A DNA stretch of 64,000 nt, from assembly GCA_902809825.1 (NCBI GenBank), contig LR778114.1, positions 1,178,001 through 1,242,000 on the forward strand, read 5' to 3'. The notes beneath the pieces were generated by a model, which was not told the DNA's origin, made no database searches, and saw only the letters and a program-made list of their open reading frames with translations. Of the stretch, positions 43,283 through 51,512 are shown piece after piece (position 1 is the stretch's first letter; each line of letters starts with the position of its first letter). The position numbers and the translations under genes are program-made. The stretch is from Candidatus Hydrogenisulfobacillus filiaventi. Its GTDB lineage: Bacteria; Bacillota; Sulfobacillia; Sulfobacillales; R501.

Positions 43283-43950
43283 GGGCGGCCCGCGGGCCCG
43301 GCCGCGGCTTCCAGCAGCCGTTCCGCCAGCACCGGGGGCGGAATGTTCCCGATGAGCCGAAGGTCCCCCGGCAGCAGCAGGGTCGGCACCGCTCGGATCC
43401 CGGCCTGCCGGGCTTCCTCCAGGAATTCCCCGGTGGTCACCACCTCGGCCGTAAATCGCGGCTGCCGGCAGGCAAAGGTCAGGACCAGGCGCACCACCTG
43501 GGGGCAGAACTGTCAGGTCGGGGAGACGTACACCCGGGCCGGGACCGGCCGGGGGAGGGCCTCCAGCAGGCCGGCGGTGACGGGATCGAGGCGCGGGGGC
43601 GGAGCGCCTGCACTCAATTCCAGCGCCCGGATCCATTCGTCCAGCTGGAAGCCGGTCGGGGAACCCCGGAAGGTAACCCGGCACGGGCCGGCGGGCCCGG
43701 CGGCCTCCAGACGGGGGGTGGGATGCGCCCCCTCCGCCCGCAACACCATCCGCAGGCGCCGGGGCGCCAAGGCTACCAGATATTGCACCAGCTCAACCGC
43801 CGCAGCGTCCGCGGGGCGCCGCACCGGGGCCACGGTCAGCGTCATGGTCACCGCTGCAGGGAGGGCTTCCAGCCGCGCCCGCAACCGTTCCTCCTGCCTG
43901 GCGGAAAGATAGACGCCCACCCCGGTTTCGCCCCCCGACCGTTCCGGCAT
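43279..43950 (-). CDS. Candidate selenoprotein: tandem thioredoxin-fold disulfide oxidoreductase with in-frame TGA
   Basis: 223 codons with one in-frame TGA at 43515-43513 (codon 146). Before it the frame reads RVYVSPT; after it, QFCPQVVRLVLTFACRQP. The TGA therefore takes the place of the first cysteine of a CxxC site (U-Q-F-C). Downstream the fold continues normally, with the cis-proline loop GIRAVPTLLL and a final helix. The N-terminal half has the RVTFRGSPTGFQLDEWIRAL segment of tandem disulfide oxidoreductases. A hairpin 16 bases after the TGA fits the bacterial SECIS pattern. The CPQC paralog at 20837 is the cysteine version. No sel genes lie in the window, so a nonsense mutation cannot be excluded. 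Confidence 0.7.
43478..43512 (-). promoter_or_regulatory. SECIS-like hairpin directly after the TGA
   Basis: After the TGA, 16 bases lead through a 5-bp stem (CCAGG, 43501-43497) to a seven-base loop (TGGTGCG), closed by CCTGG (43489-43485). A short lower stem, CAG with CTG, can also form. Bacterial SECIS elements need an apical loop 16-37 bases after the UGA, an upper stem of four or more pairs, and a G in the first two loop positions. All three are met. Confidence 0.5.
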
Positions 43951-43999
43951 ATCCCGCCGCCCGGATGGCCCCGCCCCGTATTATAGCCCCGGGACCGGC

Positions 44000-45355
44000 T
44001 TAGGGGGCAGTGACGGTGCGTTCCCGCAGGGCGGCCGGCAGGTGAAACCGCAGACTGGCGTTGAGGTCGCGGCCGGTGCCCCAGGCGTGCTCCAGGCGGA
44101 TGCCCGGGTCCAGCTGAGCCAGACGCTCCCGCAGCTCCTCGAGCACGCTTTCCCAGGCGGGGGCTGCGATGGCCTGGGGACTTAAGGTCAGGCGCACGAA
44201 GCCTTCCCGCCCTGCGTCAGCGCCCGCCGGGATGATCGACCACGCAATGCGTACACTGTCACTGCCGTGCGCCAGGGGAACGAGGGCGCGCAGGAAGTAC
44301 ATCACCGCCAGCATGTGGGCGGTCCCCAGCCGGTGCTGTCCTTCAGAGATCTCCACCTGCACGTTGCGGCCGCCGGGGATGTTGGCCAAGGTCTCCCGGA
44401 TAGCGGTTTCCACGTTGATGTTGGCGCTTTGCAGGGCGTAGGCATACCGGCGCACATCCTCGAGAAGCTTGTCCAGCACATCAATCACCCGGTCCAGCTG
44501 CCGGGCCACCCCCGGCGCCCGCCGCTCCGCCTCGCCGGCCAGGCTGTCGAGCTGCAGGTTGATGCCATACAGGACCTGCACGATGCGGTCGTGCAGGTCG
44601 AGACCGATGCGGTGGCGTTCCTCCAGCACATCCAAGCGGGCCAGCCGCTGGCGCAGCCGTTCCCGGCCCAGCAACATGGCGGCGTGGTTGGCCAGCAGGT
44701 CCAGCACCGGCGTACCGTCGTCCTCCACCATGCCGTTCTGGGGCATGACCACGATGAGGTAGCCCAGGACGGTGCCGTCGTACGTCAACGGCCGCAGCCG
44801 CACGCCTCCCGAGGGGGCCAGCCCGAACAGCCGCTGCAGGATAGCCGGGTCCGGCACGGTGGTGAACGGGCCCGCTGTCCCTTGCGCGAGACAGAGCGGC
44901 AGGTCGCCGATGGTGTCGCTGTCGAGGATGCGGCTGGCATGCCGTTCCGCCAGGTAGCCGGCCGGTCCGCCCTCCTCGTTATCGCCGGCCAGGCAGAGCA
45001 CGACCCCTTCCGCATTGGTGAGGGTCCGGGTGGCTTCCGTCAACTGCCGCAGCAGGCCGACCACATCGCCCTGGGAAATCATGGCGTAGGTGGCCTCCTG
45101 AATGGCTTCCAGAGCGTCGCGCTGCCGCCGGATGATCTGGTAGCTGCGCTCGGACTTTTCCTGTTCCCGACCCAGCCAGCGGGTCATAAACCAGGAATAG
45201 GCAATGGTGCCGCCTACCAGCACCGCGCCGAGGATGAGGTCGGCGACATCCGCCGACGATCCCTTCCGGATGAATAAATGAAACACCAGGGCTATGACCA
45301 AAAGACTCGCGGACGGCAGTACCGTGCCGAGCCAGAACAACTTGCCCCGTTTCAC
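44000..45355 (-). CDS. GAF sensor kinase-like protein with eroded ATPase domain
   Basis: 451 residues. Two N-terminal membrane helices are followed by a coiled linker (RSYQIIRRQRDALEAIQEAT), a GAF domain (about 95-230) and a HisKA_3 region with the phosphoacceptor in RIGLDLHDRIVQVLYGINLQ. The remaining ~170 residues occupy the ATPase position but show no N box, no DNGxG and no GLxxM motif. It may not autophosphorylate and could work as a partner of the intact kinase at 19087, which shares its layout. GTG start with GAGGTGCGG upstream. Confidence 0.8.
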   Translation of the reverse strand: MKRGKLFWLGTVLPSASLLVIALVFHLFIRKGSSADVADLILGAVLVGGTIAYSWFMTRWLGREQEKSERSYQIIRRQRDALEAIQEATYAMISQGDVVGLLRQLTEATRTLTNAEGVVLCLAGDNEEGGPAGYLAERHASRILDSDTIGDLPLCLAQGTAGPFTTVPDPAILQRLFGLAPSGGVRLRPLTYDGTVLGYLIVVMPQNGMVEDDGTPVLDLLANHAAMLLGRERLRQRLARLDVLEERHRIGLDLHDRIVQVLYGINLQLDSLAGEAERRAPGVARQLDRVIDVLDKLLEDVRRYAYALQSANINVETAIRETLANIPGGRNVQVEISEGQHRLGTAHMLAVMYFLRALVPLAHGSDSVRIAWSIIPAGADAGREGFVRLTLSPQAIAAPAWESVLEELRERLAQLDPGIRLEHAWGTGRDLNASLRFHLPAALRERTVTAP

Positions 45356-45393
45356 TGCCGCACCTCTTCCTCACGAGGCCTCCGGTCGCCGGC

Positions 45394-45484
45394 CTTCCGC
45401 CAGTCCTTCCGCCAGTCCTTCCCAGTATGCCCTGCCAAGTCTATCTCCCTTTATAGTCAACGCCAGAATGGTCCAGAAGGACCA
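45394..45484. repeat. Tandem 12-mer and inverted repeat upstream of the kinase-like gene
   Basis: CTTCCGCCAGTC occurs twice in tandem at 45394-45417, followed by a partial third copy. Further upstream of the kinase start, TGGTCCAGAAGGACCA (45469-45484) is a perfect 6+6 inverted repeat with a four-base spacer and may be a regulator site. A TATAAA (45454-45449 on the minus strand) lies between them. A clean promoter could not be fixed. Confidence 0.45.
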
Positions 45485-45697
45485 AGTGTCGTGACGTAGC
45501 GAGGGTCACCTGTACGGAGTTGGCCCCCGTTTCCGACATCCCCTGCCCAACCGGGGAGCAGAGCCGGAGGGCATCCGTCTAGGGGCCCGGGACCCGGCAG
45601 GTGCTGCCTGCGGGCTTGACGGTAGCGGCCCTGCTTGGGGATCATGGGAAGGGTCCGGAACGGCAGCCGGAACCGGGAGAGGGCGTGGCAACAGCAG

Positions 45698-46069
45698 ATG
45701 GCGCACACGTTGATGGGCCTGGGAGCCCTCTTCGGCTTCCTCACGGTCGCGTTAGGGGCGTTCGGCGCGCACATCCTTCGCGCCCGCTGGTCTGCCGAGC
45801 AGATGGCCTGGTTTCAGACCGGGGTGCAGTATCAGGGCCTGCACAGCCTGGCCGCCCTGGTGGCGGGGGGTCTGATAACGGGCCCGGCCGGTTCCTCCGC
45901 CCTCCTGGCGGCTGCCGGTTGGGCGTTTCTGGCCGGCATCCTGCTGTTTTCCGGCAGCCTCTATCTTTTGGCCGCCACCGGGGTGCGCCGCTGGGGCGCG
46001 GTCACCCCGTTCGGCGGGCTGGCCTTTCTGACCGGCTGGGCCCTGCTGCTGGTAGCCGCCTGGCGCTGA
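45698..46069 (+). CDS. DUF423 (YgdD-like) membrane protein
   Basis: 123 residues with four hydrophobic helices and the family opening MGLGALFGFLTVALGAFGAH, then QYQGLHSLAALVAGG. The function of DUF423 is unknown. The start at 45698 gives the normal family length. In-frame starts at 45635 and 45644 would add ~20 basic residues; none has a well-spaced ribosome-binding site. Confidence 0.85.
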   Translation: MAHTLMGLGALFGFLTVALGAFGAHILRARWSAEQMAWFQTGVQYQGLHSLAALVAGGLITGPAGSSALLAAAGWAFLAGILLFSGSLYLLAATGVRRWGAVTPFGGLAFLTGWALLLVAAWR

Positions 46070-46120
46070 CACCGCCGGAGCGGGGGGAAGCCGGCGCCAG
46101 GAAGGGGAGGCACCGGGAGC

Positions 46121-47320
46121 GTGAGGGGAGCGGATCGCCGGCAGCGCAGGAAGTCCGGGTGGATGCTGGCCTCCGCCCTCTTCAACGGCGTTCTGGCGGC
46201 GGCCAAGGTAGGATGGGGGCTGTACTCCGGCAGCACGGTGGTGCTGGCGGACGCCGTGCATAGTGTCTCCGACGTCCTGGGCGCCCTCCTGATTCTGGCC
46301 GCCATCCGGTTTGCGCCGCATCGCTCGCCGCGGTTTCCCTACGGTCTCTTCAAGGTGGAGGACCTGGCCGCCCTGGGCGGGGCGGAACTGGTGCTGGTGG
46401 CGGTTTATGAGATCGTGGCCGGCGTTTTCCTGGCGGGCGGGGCCCAGGCCCCGCGCAACCCGGTGGCCACCCTGCTCTTTATCGGGGCGGTGCTGGTCGC
46501 GGAAGGGGTGTTTTTTGCCTTCGAGCGCCGCGCTGCCATCCGGCTGGCCTCCCCGGGCCTGCAGAGCGATGTGGCCAACTGGCTGGGGGACCTGGGAGCA
46601 GGCCTGGTGGTGATGGCGGGTATCGGAGGCCATCTGCTGCGCATCCCGTATGCTCAGGACGTGGCGGTGGTGATCATCGTGGTCCTCATTCTGCTGGGGA
46701 CCTGGGGAGTGGTCAAAGGCGCCGTGCTCTCCCTGCTGGATGCCTCCGTGGACCCGGACCTGTATGCCCGGGCCCAGGCCATCCTGGCCGCCACCCCGGA
46801 GGTTGACGCCGTGAAGGAGCTGCGCCTCCGCCGGGCCGGCAGTGTCCTCTTTGCGGATGCCACGATTGCCGTGAGCGAAGCCAGCTTCCATCGCGCCCAC
46901 GATGTGGCCAGCCACGCGGAAGAGCGCCTGCGGGCGGGATTCCCCCAATTGGAGACGGTGACCATCCACTACGAACCGCCCGCCCGCCCCTTCCGGCGCC
47001 GGGCCTATCTCCTGGCCCCGGATCGCGGACTTTCCCCCCATTTCGGCGCCGCCCCCCTCATCCGCTTCGAGGACGAGGATCCCGCCGGCGGACCCGTCAC
47101 CGCCCGGGTTCTGGCCAATCCGATGCTGAAGGCGGAACGCGGTACCGGGATCCGGCTGGCTGCCTGGCTGATCGCCCAGGGCGTAGAGGAGATCCACCTG
47201 GGACCGGGCCGCATGGAACCGGCATTGGAGGCCTTATTGAACGCCGCCGGGGTGAGTGTGGTGGTGGAAGGAGGCCACCCCCGGCCATCGACCGGCGGCC
47301 CCTCCGGACCGGGCGGATAA
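46121..47320 (+). CDS. Cation diffusion facilitator with C-terminal NifX-like domain
   Basis: 399 residues. Six helices carry the CDF metal-site motifs LADAVHSVSDVLG in helix 2 and SDVANWLGDLG in helix 5. A cytoplasmic ferredoxin-like domain follows (about 200-280). The last ~85 residues (VTARVLANPMLKAERGTGIR, then EIHLGPGRMEPALEALLNAAG) resemble the dinitrogenase iron-molybdenum cofactor (NifX/NafY) domain, a metal-cluster-binding fold. The combination suggests a metal exporter sensing or handing over a metal cofactor. GTG start. Confidence 0.85.
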   Translation: MRGADRRQRRKSGWMLASALFNGVLAAAKVGWGLYSGSTVVLADAVHSVSDVLGALLILAAIRFAPHRSPRFPYGLFKVEDLAALGGAELVLVAVYEIVAGVFLAGGAQAPRNPVATLLFIGAVLVAEGVFFAFERRAAIRLASPGLQSDVANWLGDLGAGLVVMAGIGGHLLRIPYAQDVAVVIIVVLILLGTWGVVKGAVLSLLDASVDPDLYARAQAILAATPEVDAVKELRLRRAGSVLFADATIAVSEASFHRAHDVASHAEERLRAGFPQLETVTIHYEPPARPFRRRAYLLAPDRGLSPHFGAAPLIRFEDEDPAGGPVTARVLANPMLKAERGTGIRLAAWLIAQGVEEIHLGPGRMEPALEALLNAAGVSVVVEGGHPRPSTGGPSGPGG

Positions 47321-47372
47321 CGGGGAAGGGCAGGGAAGGGGGTAGGGGAGCGAAGGAGGGGAGACACCGCCT

Positions 47373-47951
47373 ATGCGCATCTTTGTCGCCGGAGCCACGG
47401 GGGTGATCGGGCGGCAGTTGCTGCCGCTCTTGTCCGCCGCTGGTCATCAGGTGACCGGCATGAGCCGCTCCCCCGAGGGAGCCGCCCGGCTGCACGCAGC
47501 CGGGTTTGACGGGGTGGTCTGTGATGTGTTCGACCTCCCGGCGTTGATGGCGGCGGTAGCCGGAGCTCACCCGGACGTCATCCTCCATCAGCTGACTGAT
47601 CTGCCTGATGATCCACGCGGCCTGCCGGCGGCCATGGCGGCCAACAACCGCATCCGGCGGGAAGGCACCGCCAATCTGCTGGCGGCCGCAGCCGCAGCGG
47701 GGGTCCGGCGCATCCTGGTGCAAAGCGTCGCCTGGGAGCTGCCGGGCGAGGCCGGGGCAGCGGTGGCCGCGATGGAGCGCCAGGCCCGGGCGGCGGGGGC
47801 GGTCATCCTCCGTTACGGGCGTTTCTATGGTCCGGGCACCTACTATACTACGGCGCCGCCGGACCCGCCCCGCATCGCAGTCGCATCGGCGGCCCGCGCT
47901 ACCCTCGCCCTGTTGGAGGCTCCCTCGGGCGTTTATCCGGTGGTGGAGTGA
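47373..47951 (+). CDS. Short NAD(P)-binding sugar-epimerase-like protein
   Basis: 192 residues of an atypical short-chain dehydrogenase/epimerase. The nucleotide loop is FVAGATGVIGRQLLPLL. A tyrosine-lysine catalytic pair is not visible. It is well short of the ~300 residues of related epimerases, lacking most of the substrate domain, but has an intact stop and a GGAGGGGAGACACCGCCT upstream region. It could be a reduced family member rather than an artefact. The substrate is unknown. Confidence 0.75.
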   Translation: MRIFVAGATGVIGRQLLPLLSAAGHQVTGMSRSPEGAARLHAAGFDGVVCDVFDLPALMAAVAGAHPDVILHQLTDLPDDPRGLPAAMAANNRIRREGTANLLAAAAAAGVRRILVQSVAWELPGEAGAAVAAMERQARAAGAVILRYGRFYGPGTYYTTAPPDPPRIAVASAARATLALLEAPSGVYPVVE

Positions 47952-48733
47952 CAGCCTGCCCACGGCACCTCCCTGACACCGGCCGGGCCGGCCGCCGCCT
48001 TAGCGCCTTTTCCATCGGGCCTGGGCAGGTTTGCTGCATCCCGGGGTTTAACGGGCAGCGGTGCGGGAATATTCTTTAGGTCCGATAAGAGGCATTATGT
48101 AAACAAGAAGAGCGGAGGTGCCGAAAACATCCCTTGCGCCTTGCAGGCTATGGGCTTAACCGATCCCTGGAGCGCCGAAAAACCCTCCACGGGGTGCACG
48201 CTGACCTGCGGGCCCATGCCGGCCGGTCAGTTTCGGGCCATACGCCGGGCCTGCGATCCCGGCGGGTTACCGGCTCTGGCCGGCTTACTGCCCTCAGCCT
48301 GACCTGAAAAAAGGAGAGAGCCGGCGGGCCGGTGGCCTGGGCGCCCTCACGACCCCGGGCCGGGGTGCCGAGGTTGGCGGCGCAGCCAGAGATACCAGCA
48401 GCGGGCCGGGATTTTCTCTCCGCCGGGGTCCGGGTTTTCCCTTGGGGCCCGCGACCCGGCGCCGCCCCGGATTCATGGCGCTTGAAGGGCCCGCCAACGC
48501 CTTTGCACCGCGCTTCATGACGGATGAAGTCTGATGGTGGCGGGATGGGCCATCCGATGCCTAGCCGCCGCCGGGAACCGGATTTATAGTGAGCACGCCG
48601 TACGGCTTACCGCTCCCGGAAGGGGCGGCCCCCCGCCGGAGGTGGAGCGGCGGTTTATCGGTCCCTGTGGCGCCCGCGCGACGGCCCTGTGTGCGGTGTT
48701 TCACCATCCGGAAGCGGGAGGAGGCGGGGATGC
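47952..48733. other. Long non-coding stretch upstream of cydAB
   Basis: Nearly 800 bases with no convincing gene. It contains an AT-richer island around 48065-48115 and two GCCGAAAA elements at about 48121 and 48174. The cydA ribosome-binding site is at the right end. It may hold a structured leader or small RNA controlling the oxidase, but no known riboswitch or RNA family was recognised by eye. Confidence 0.4.
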
Positions 48734-50131
48734 ATGACCCAGCTCGGTCTGGCACGGCTGCAGTTCGGCATCACCACCGTTTATCATTTCCTCTTTGTGC
48801 CGCTCACCATCGGTCTCTCCTTCCTCATCGCCATCATGGAGACGCAGTACTACGTCACCCGTAATCCCGTTCACCGCCAGCTGGCGCGATTCTGGGGCCA
48901 GCTTTTCCTGATCAACTTCGCCCTCGGCGTCGTCACCGGCATTTTGCAGGAATTCCAGTTCGGGCTGGATTGGGCGAACTATTCCCGTTTCGTGGGCGAC
49001 ATCTTCGGAGCACCGCTGGCGGTCGAAGCCCTGCTGGCGTTTTTCCTGGAGTCCACCTTCATCGGCATCTGGGCCTTCGGCTGGGACCGGGTGTCCGCGG
49101 GCGTGCACCTGCTGGCCATCTGGCTGGTGGCCTTGGGCACCATGCTGTCCGCCCTTTGGATCCTGACCGCAAACGCGTTCATGCAGGAACCGGTGGGCTA
49201 CGTGCTGGTACACCATAAGGCGGAGATGGCCAGCTTCGGGGCCCTGCTGGCCAATCCCCAGCTGTGGGTGGAATTTCCGCATGTCATTATGGCCGCCTGG
49301 CTGACCGCCTCCGTCTTTGTCCTGGCAATCAGCAGCTACCGGCTCCTCCAGCACCGGGACGGGGAGGCTTTTGTGCATTCCTTCCGGCTGGCGGCGGTGG
49401 TGGGGGCGCTGGCCTCCCTGCTGGTGATCGTCATCGGCGACCTGCAGGCGACCCTGCTGGTGAGTTCGCAGCCTATGAAGCTGGCGGCGGCTGATGCCAT
49501 CTGGAACACCACCCCCGCCCATGCCCCCTGGGAGGTGTTCTCCATCGTCGAGGGCGCCGCCCACCGCAATGTGGCCGTCCTCGCCATCCCTGACCTCCTG
49601 AGCCTGCTAGCCTACAAACGGACGGTCGGGGCGGTGGAGGGCATTAACCAGATTCAGGCCCAGTACGTCCACCGGTTCGGGCCCGGCAATTACATCCCCC
49701 CGGTGGCCCCCACCTTCTACACCTTCCGCGTGATGATCCTGGCCGGGTTCCTGATGCTGGCCATGACCTGGTGGGCTCTTTTCCTGCTGAAGGGGGACCG
49801 TTTCATGGCCCGCCGCCGCTTTCTGCGCCTGATGGGGTGGACCCTCATTCTCCCCTACCTGGCCAATACCGCCGGCTGGATCATGACCGAGGTTGGGCGG
49901 CAGCCATGGGTTGTCTACGGGATGCTGCGCACCGCAGACGGGGTCTCCCCCCCGGTCACGGTGCCGGCCGCCGACATCTGGTTCTCCCTGATCGTGTTCA
50001 CCCTGGTCTACGGCCTCATGGCCGGTTTCGCCGCCTACCTCTTCCGCCGCTATGCGGATGCCGCCCTGGGACCCGAAACCGGGACGGCGGAGGCGGGCGG
50101 GGCTGCACCGGAATACCCGCGGCTGGTGTAG
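48734..50131 (+). CDS. cydA: Cytochrome bd ubiquinol oxidase subunit I
   Basis: 465 residues, about nine helices. The N-terminal LARLQFGITTVYHFLFVPLT carries the heme b595 histidine. GRQPWVVYGMLRT is the conserved family signature, and the Q loop between helices 6 and 7 is short, as in Gram-positive CydA. Oxidises quinol and reduces oxygen to water with high affinity, without proton pumping. GGAGGAGG lies nine bases before the ATG at 48734. cydB follows 18 bases later. Confidence 0.96.
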   Translation: MTQLGLARLQFGITTVYHFLFVPLTIGLSFLIAIMETQYYVTRNPVHRQLARFWGQLFLINFALGVVTGILQEFQFGLDWANYSRFVGDIFGAPLAVEALLAFFLESTFIGIWAFGWDRVSAGVHLLAIWLVALGTMLSALWILTANAFMQEPVGYVLVHHKAEMASFGALLANPQLWVEFPHVIMAAWLTASVFVLAISSYRLLQHRDGEAFVHSFRLAAVVGALASLLVIVIGDLQATLLVSSQPMKLAAADAIWNTTPAHAPWEVFSIVEGAAHRNVAVLAIPDLLSLLAYKRTVGAVEGINQIQAQYVHRFGPGNYIPPVAPTFYTFRVMILAGFLMLAMTWWALFLLKGDRFMARRRFLRLMGWTLILPYLANTAGWIMTEVGRQPWVVYGMLRTADGVSPPVTVPAADIWFSLIVFTLVYGLMAGFAAYLFRRYADAALGPETGTAEAGGAAPEYPRLV

Positions 50132-50149
50132 ACGGAGGGAGGCGGCACC

Positions 50150-51160
50150 ATGCCACTGGCTGACCTGTGGTTCCTGCTGCTGGGGGTGCTGTTCGCCGGC
50201 TTCTTCTTCCTGGAGGGCTTCGACTACGGGGTGGGGATGCTGCTGCCCGTCGCGGGCCGCACCGACACCGATCGCCGCGTGGTCCTCAATACCATCGGTC
50301 CGGTATGGGGGGCTAACGAAGTGTGGCTGATCACCGCCGGCGGGGCCCTGTTCGCCGCCTTCCCCCAATGGTATGCGACCATGTTCAGCGGGTTCTACCT
50401 GGCCCTGGTGCTGATGCTGGTGGCGCTGATCGTCCGGGGCGTGGCCCTGGAATACCGCAGCAAGGTGGCAGCCGCCCGCTGGCGGGCCTGGTGGGACGGG
50501 CTGGTGGTTTTCGGCAGCCTGCTGCTGGCCCTCTTATGGGGCGTGGCCCTTTCCGACCTGCTGCACGGGCTGGCCATCAATGCAGCCGGCAACTACGTGG
50601 GCGGGTTCCTGGGCCTGTTAAGCCCTTATTCGTTGTTCGGAGGTCTCGCCAGCCTGGCGATGTTCGCCCTCAGCGGCGCCCTCTACCTGGATCTCCGCAC
50701 CCGGGGCCCGGTGCAGGATCGCGTGCGCGGGATCCTGCCCCGCCTGGGCGCCGTTACCGTGGTGCTGCTCGGCCTTTATCTGCTGTGGACCGCGCGGCTG
50801 CCCGGGGTGCTGCACCACTGGGGGCCCGCCGGCATCGGGGCGGCGGTGCTGGGCTGGGTAGCCCTCCTTGGCGAGCGCGGGCTGTTGGTCCGCCGCCCTG
50901 GGTGGGCCTTCATCCTGCAGGCGGTGGCGGTGGTGCTGACCACCGCCGCCATCTTCCTGGGCCTCTTCCCGCGGGTGATGGTCTCTAGCCTCAACCCCGC
51001 CTGGAGCCTGACCGTCACCGGCGCCGCCTCCAACCCCTACACCTTGGGGGTAATGACCGTCGTTGCCCTGGTGCTGGTGCCCATCGCCCTGGCTTATCAG
51101 ATCTGGGCGCACTGGCTCTTCCGGGCACCCGTGCAGCGGAATAGCCCGCTGGAATATTAG
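50150..51160 (+). CDS. cydB: Cytochrome bd ubiquinol oxidase subunit II
   Basis: 336 residues. The opening LLLGVLFAGFFFLEGFDYGVGMLLP and the segment NEVWLITAGGALFAAFPQWYATM are characteristic, followed by eight helices. It pairs with CydA; no cydCD maturation transporter is seen in the window. Good GGAGGGAGGCGGC ribosome-binding site. Confidence 0.96.
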   Translation: MPLADLWFLLLGVLFAGFFFLEGFDYGVGMLLPVAGRTDTDRRVVLNTIGPVWGANEVWLITAGGALFAAFPQWYATMFSGFYLALVLMLVALIVRGVALEYRSKVAAARWRAWWDGLVVFGSLLLALLWGVALSDLLHGLAINAAGNYVGGFLGLLSPYSLFGGLASLAMFALSGALYLDLRTRGPVQDRVRGILPRLGAVTVVLLGLYLLWTARLPGVLHHWGPAGIGAAVLGWVALLGERGLLVRRPGWAFILQAVAVVLTTAAIFLGLFPRVMVSSLNPAWSLTVTGAASNPYTLGVMTVVALVLVPIALAYQIWAHWLFRAPVQRNSPLEY

Positions 51161-51161
51161 G

Positions 51162-51183
51162 GGCCAGGCCGGGGCCCCTGGCC
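51162..51183 (+). terminator. GC hairpin after cydB
   Basis: GGCCAGG (51162-51168) pairs with CCTGGCC (51177-51183) just after the cydB stop. No U tract follows, so termination may be weak or factor-dependent. Confidence 0.4.
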
Positions 51184-51321
51184 AAGGGTGCGGCCCCGGC
51201 CACGGTCCTGACGGACTAGCCCGGGGATTGTTGCAGGTGGACGTCCGCTGGTGAACGGCAAGGGTCCACCTTCCCAGCGTTCCCGGGCCGCCCGGAGCGA
51301 AAGCGGTGACCTGCCCCGGCT

Positions 51322-51367
51322 TTGTGACCTGGCACACAAATTCCGTCTTCCGTCCGGACTTGTAATG
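51322..51367 (+). promoter_or_regulatory. CRP/FNR-type palindrome and -10 box upstream of nirK
   Basis: TTTGTG (51322-51327) and CACAAA (51336-51341) form an inverted repeat with an 8-base spacer, very like the TGTGA-N6-TCACA site of CRP-family proteins. TGTAAT (51362-51367) would be the -10 box, with transcription near 51374. The palindrome is then centred at about -42, the standard class II activator position. No other -35 is present. The rest of 51184-51512 shows no gene. Confidence 0.55.
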
Positions 51368-51512
51368 AAGCTGGCGCCCAGAGTCACCTGGCGTCGGCGG
51401 GACGGGAGCACAGCGCACGCAGACGGGAGGATGCCCTCTCCCTTCCCGCCGGGCTCGGGCGGACCGTACCGGTCCGCTACCCTCATCCGGAAAACGGGAA
51501 GGGTGGTTCCTT

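Noticed and set aside
43513-43515. Treating the TGA as an ordinary gene end, giving two separate small genes
   Set aside because: The downstream piece has no ribosome-binding site and its first residues complete the CxxC motif of the upstream piece in the same frame.
47952-48733. Known riboswitch (c-di-AMP, glycine, cobalamin, TPP) before cydAB
   Set aside because: Isolated similarities such as GCCGAAAA were seen, but no consensus core or ordered set of conserved elements could be matched.
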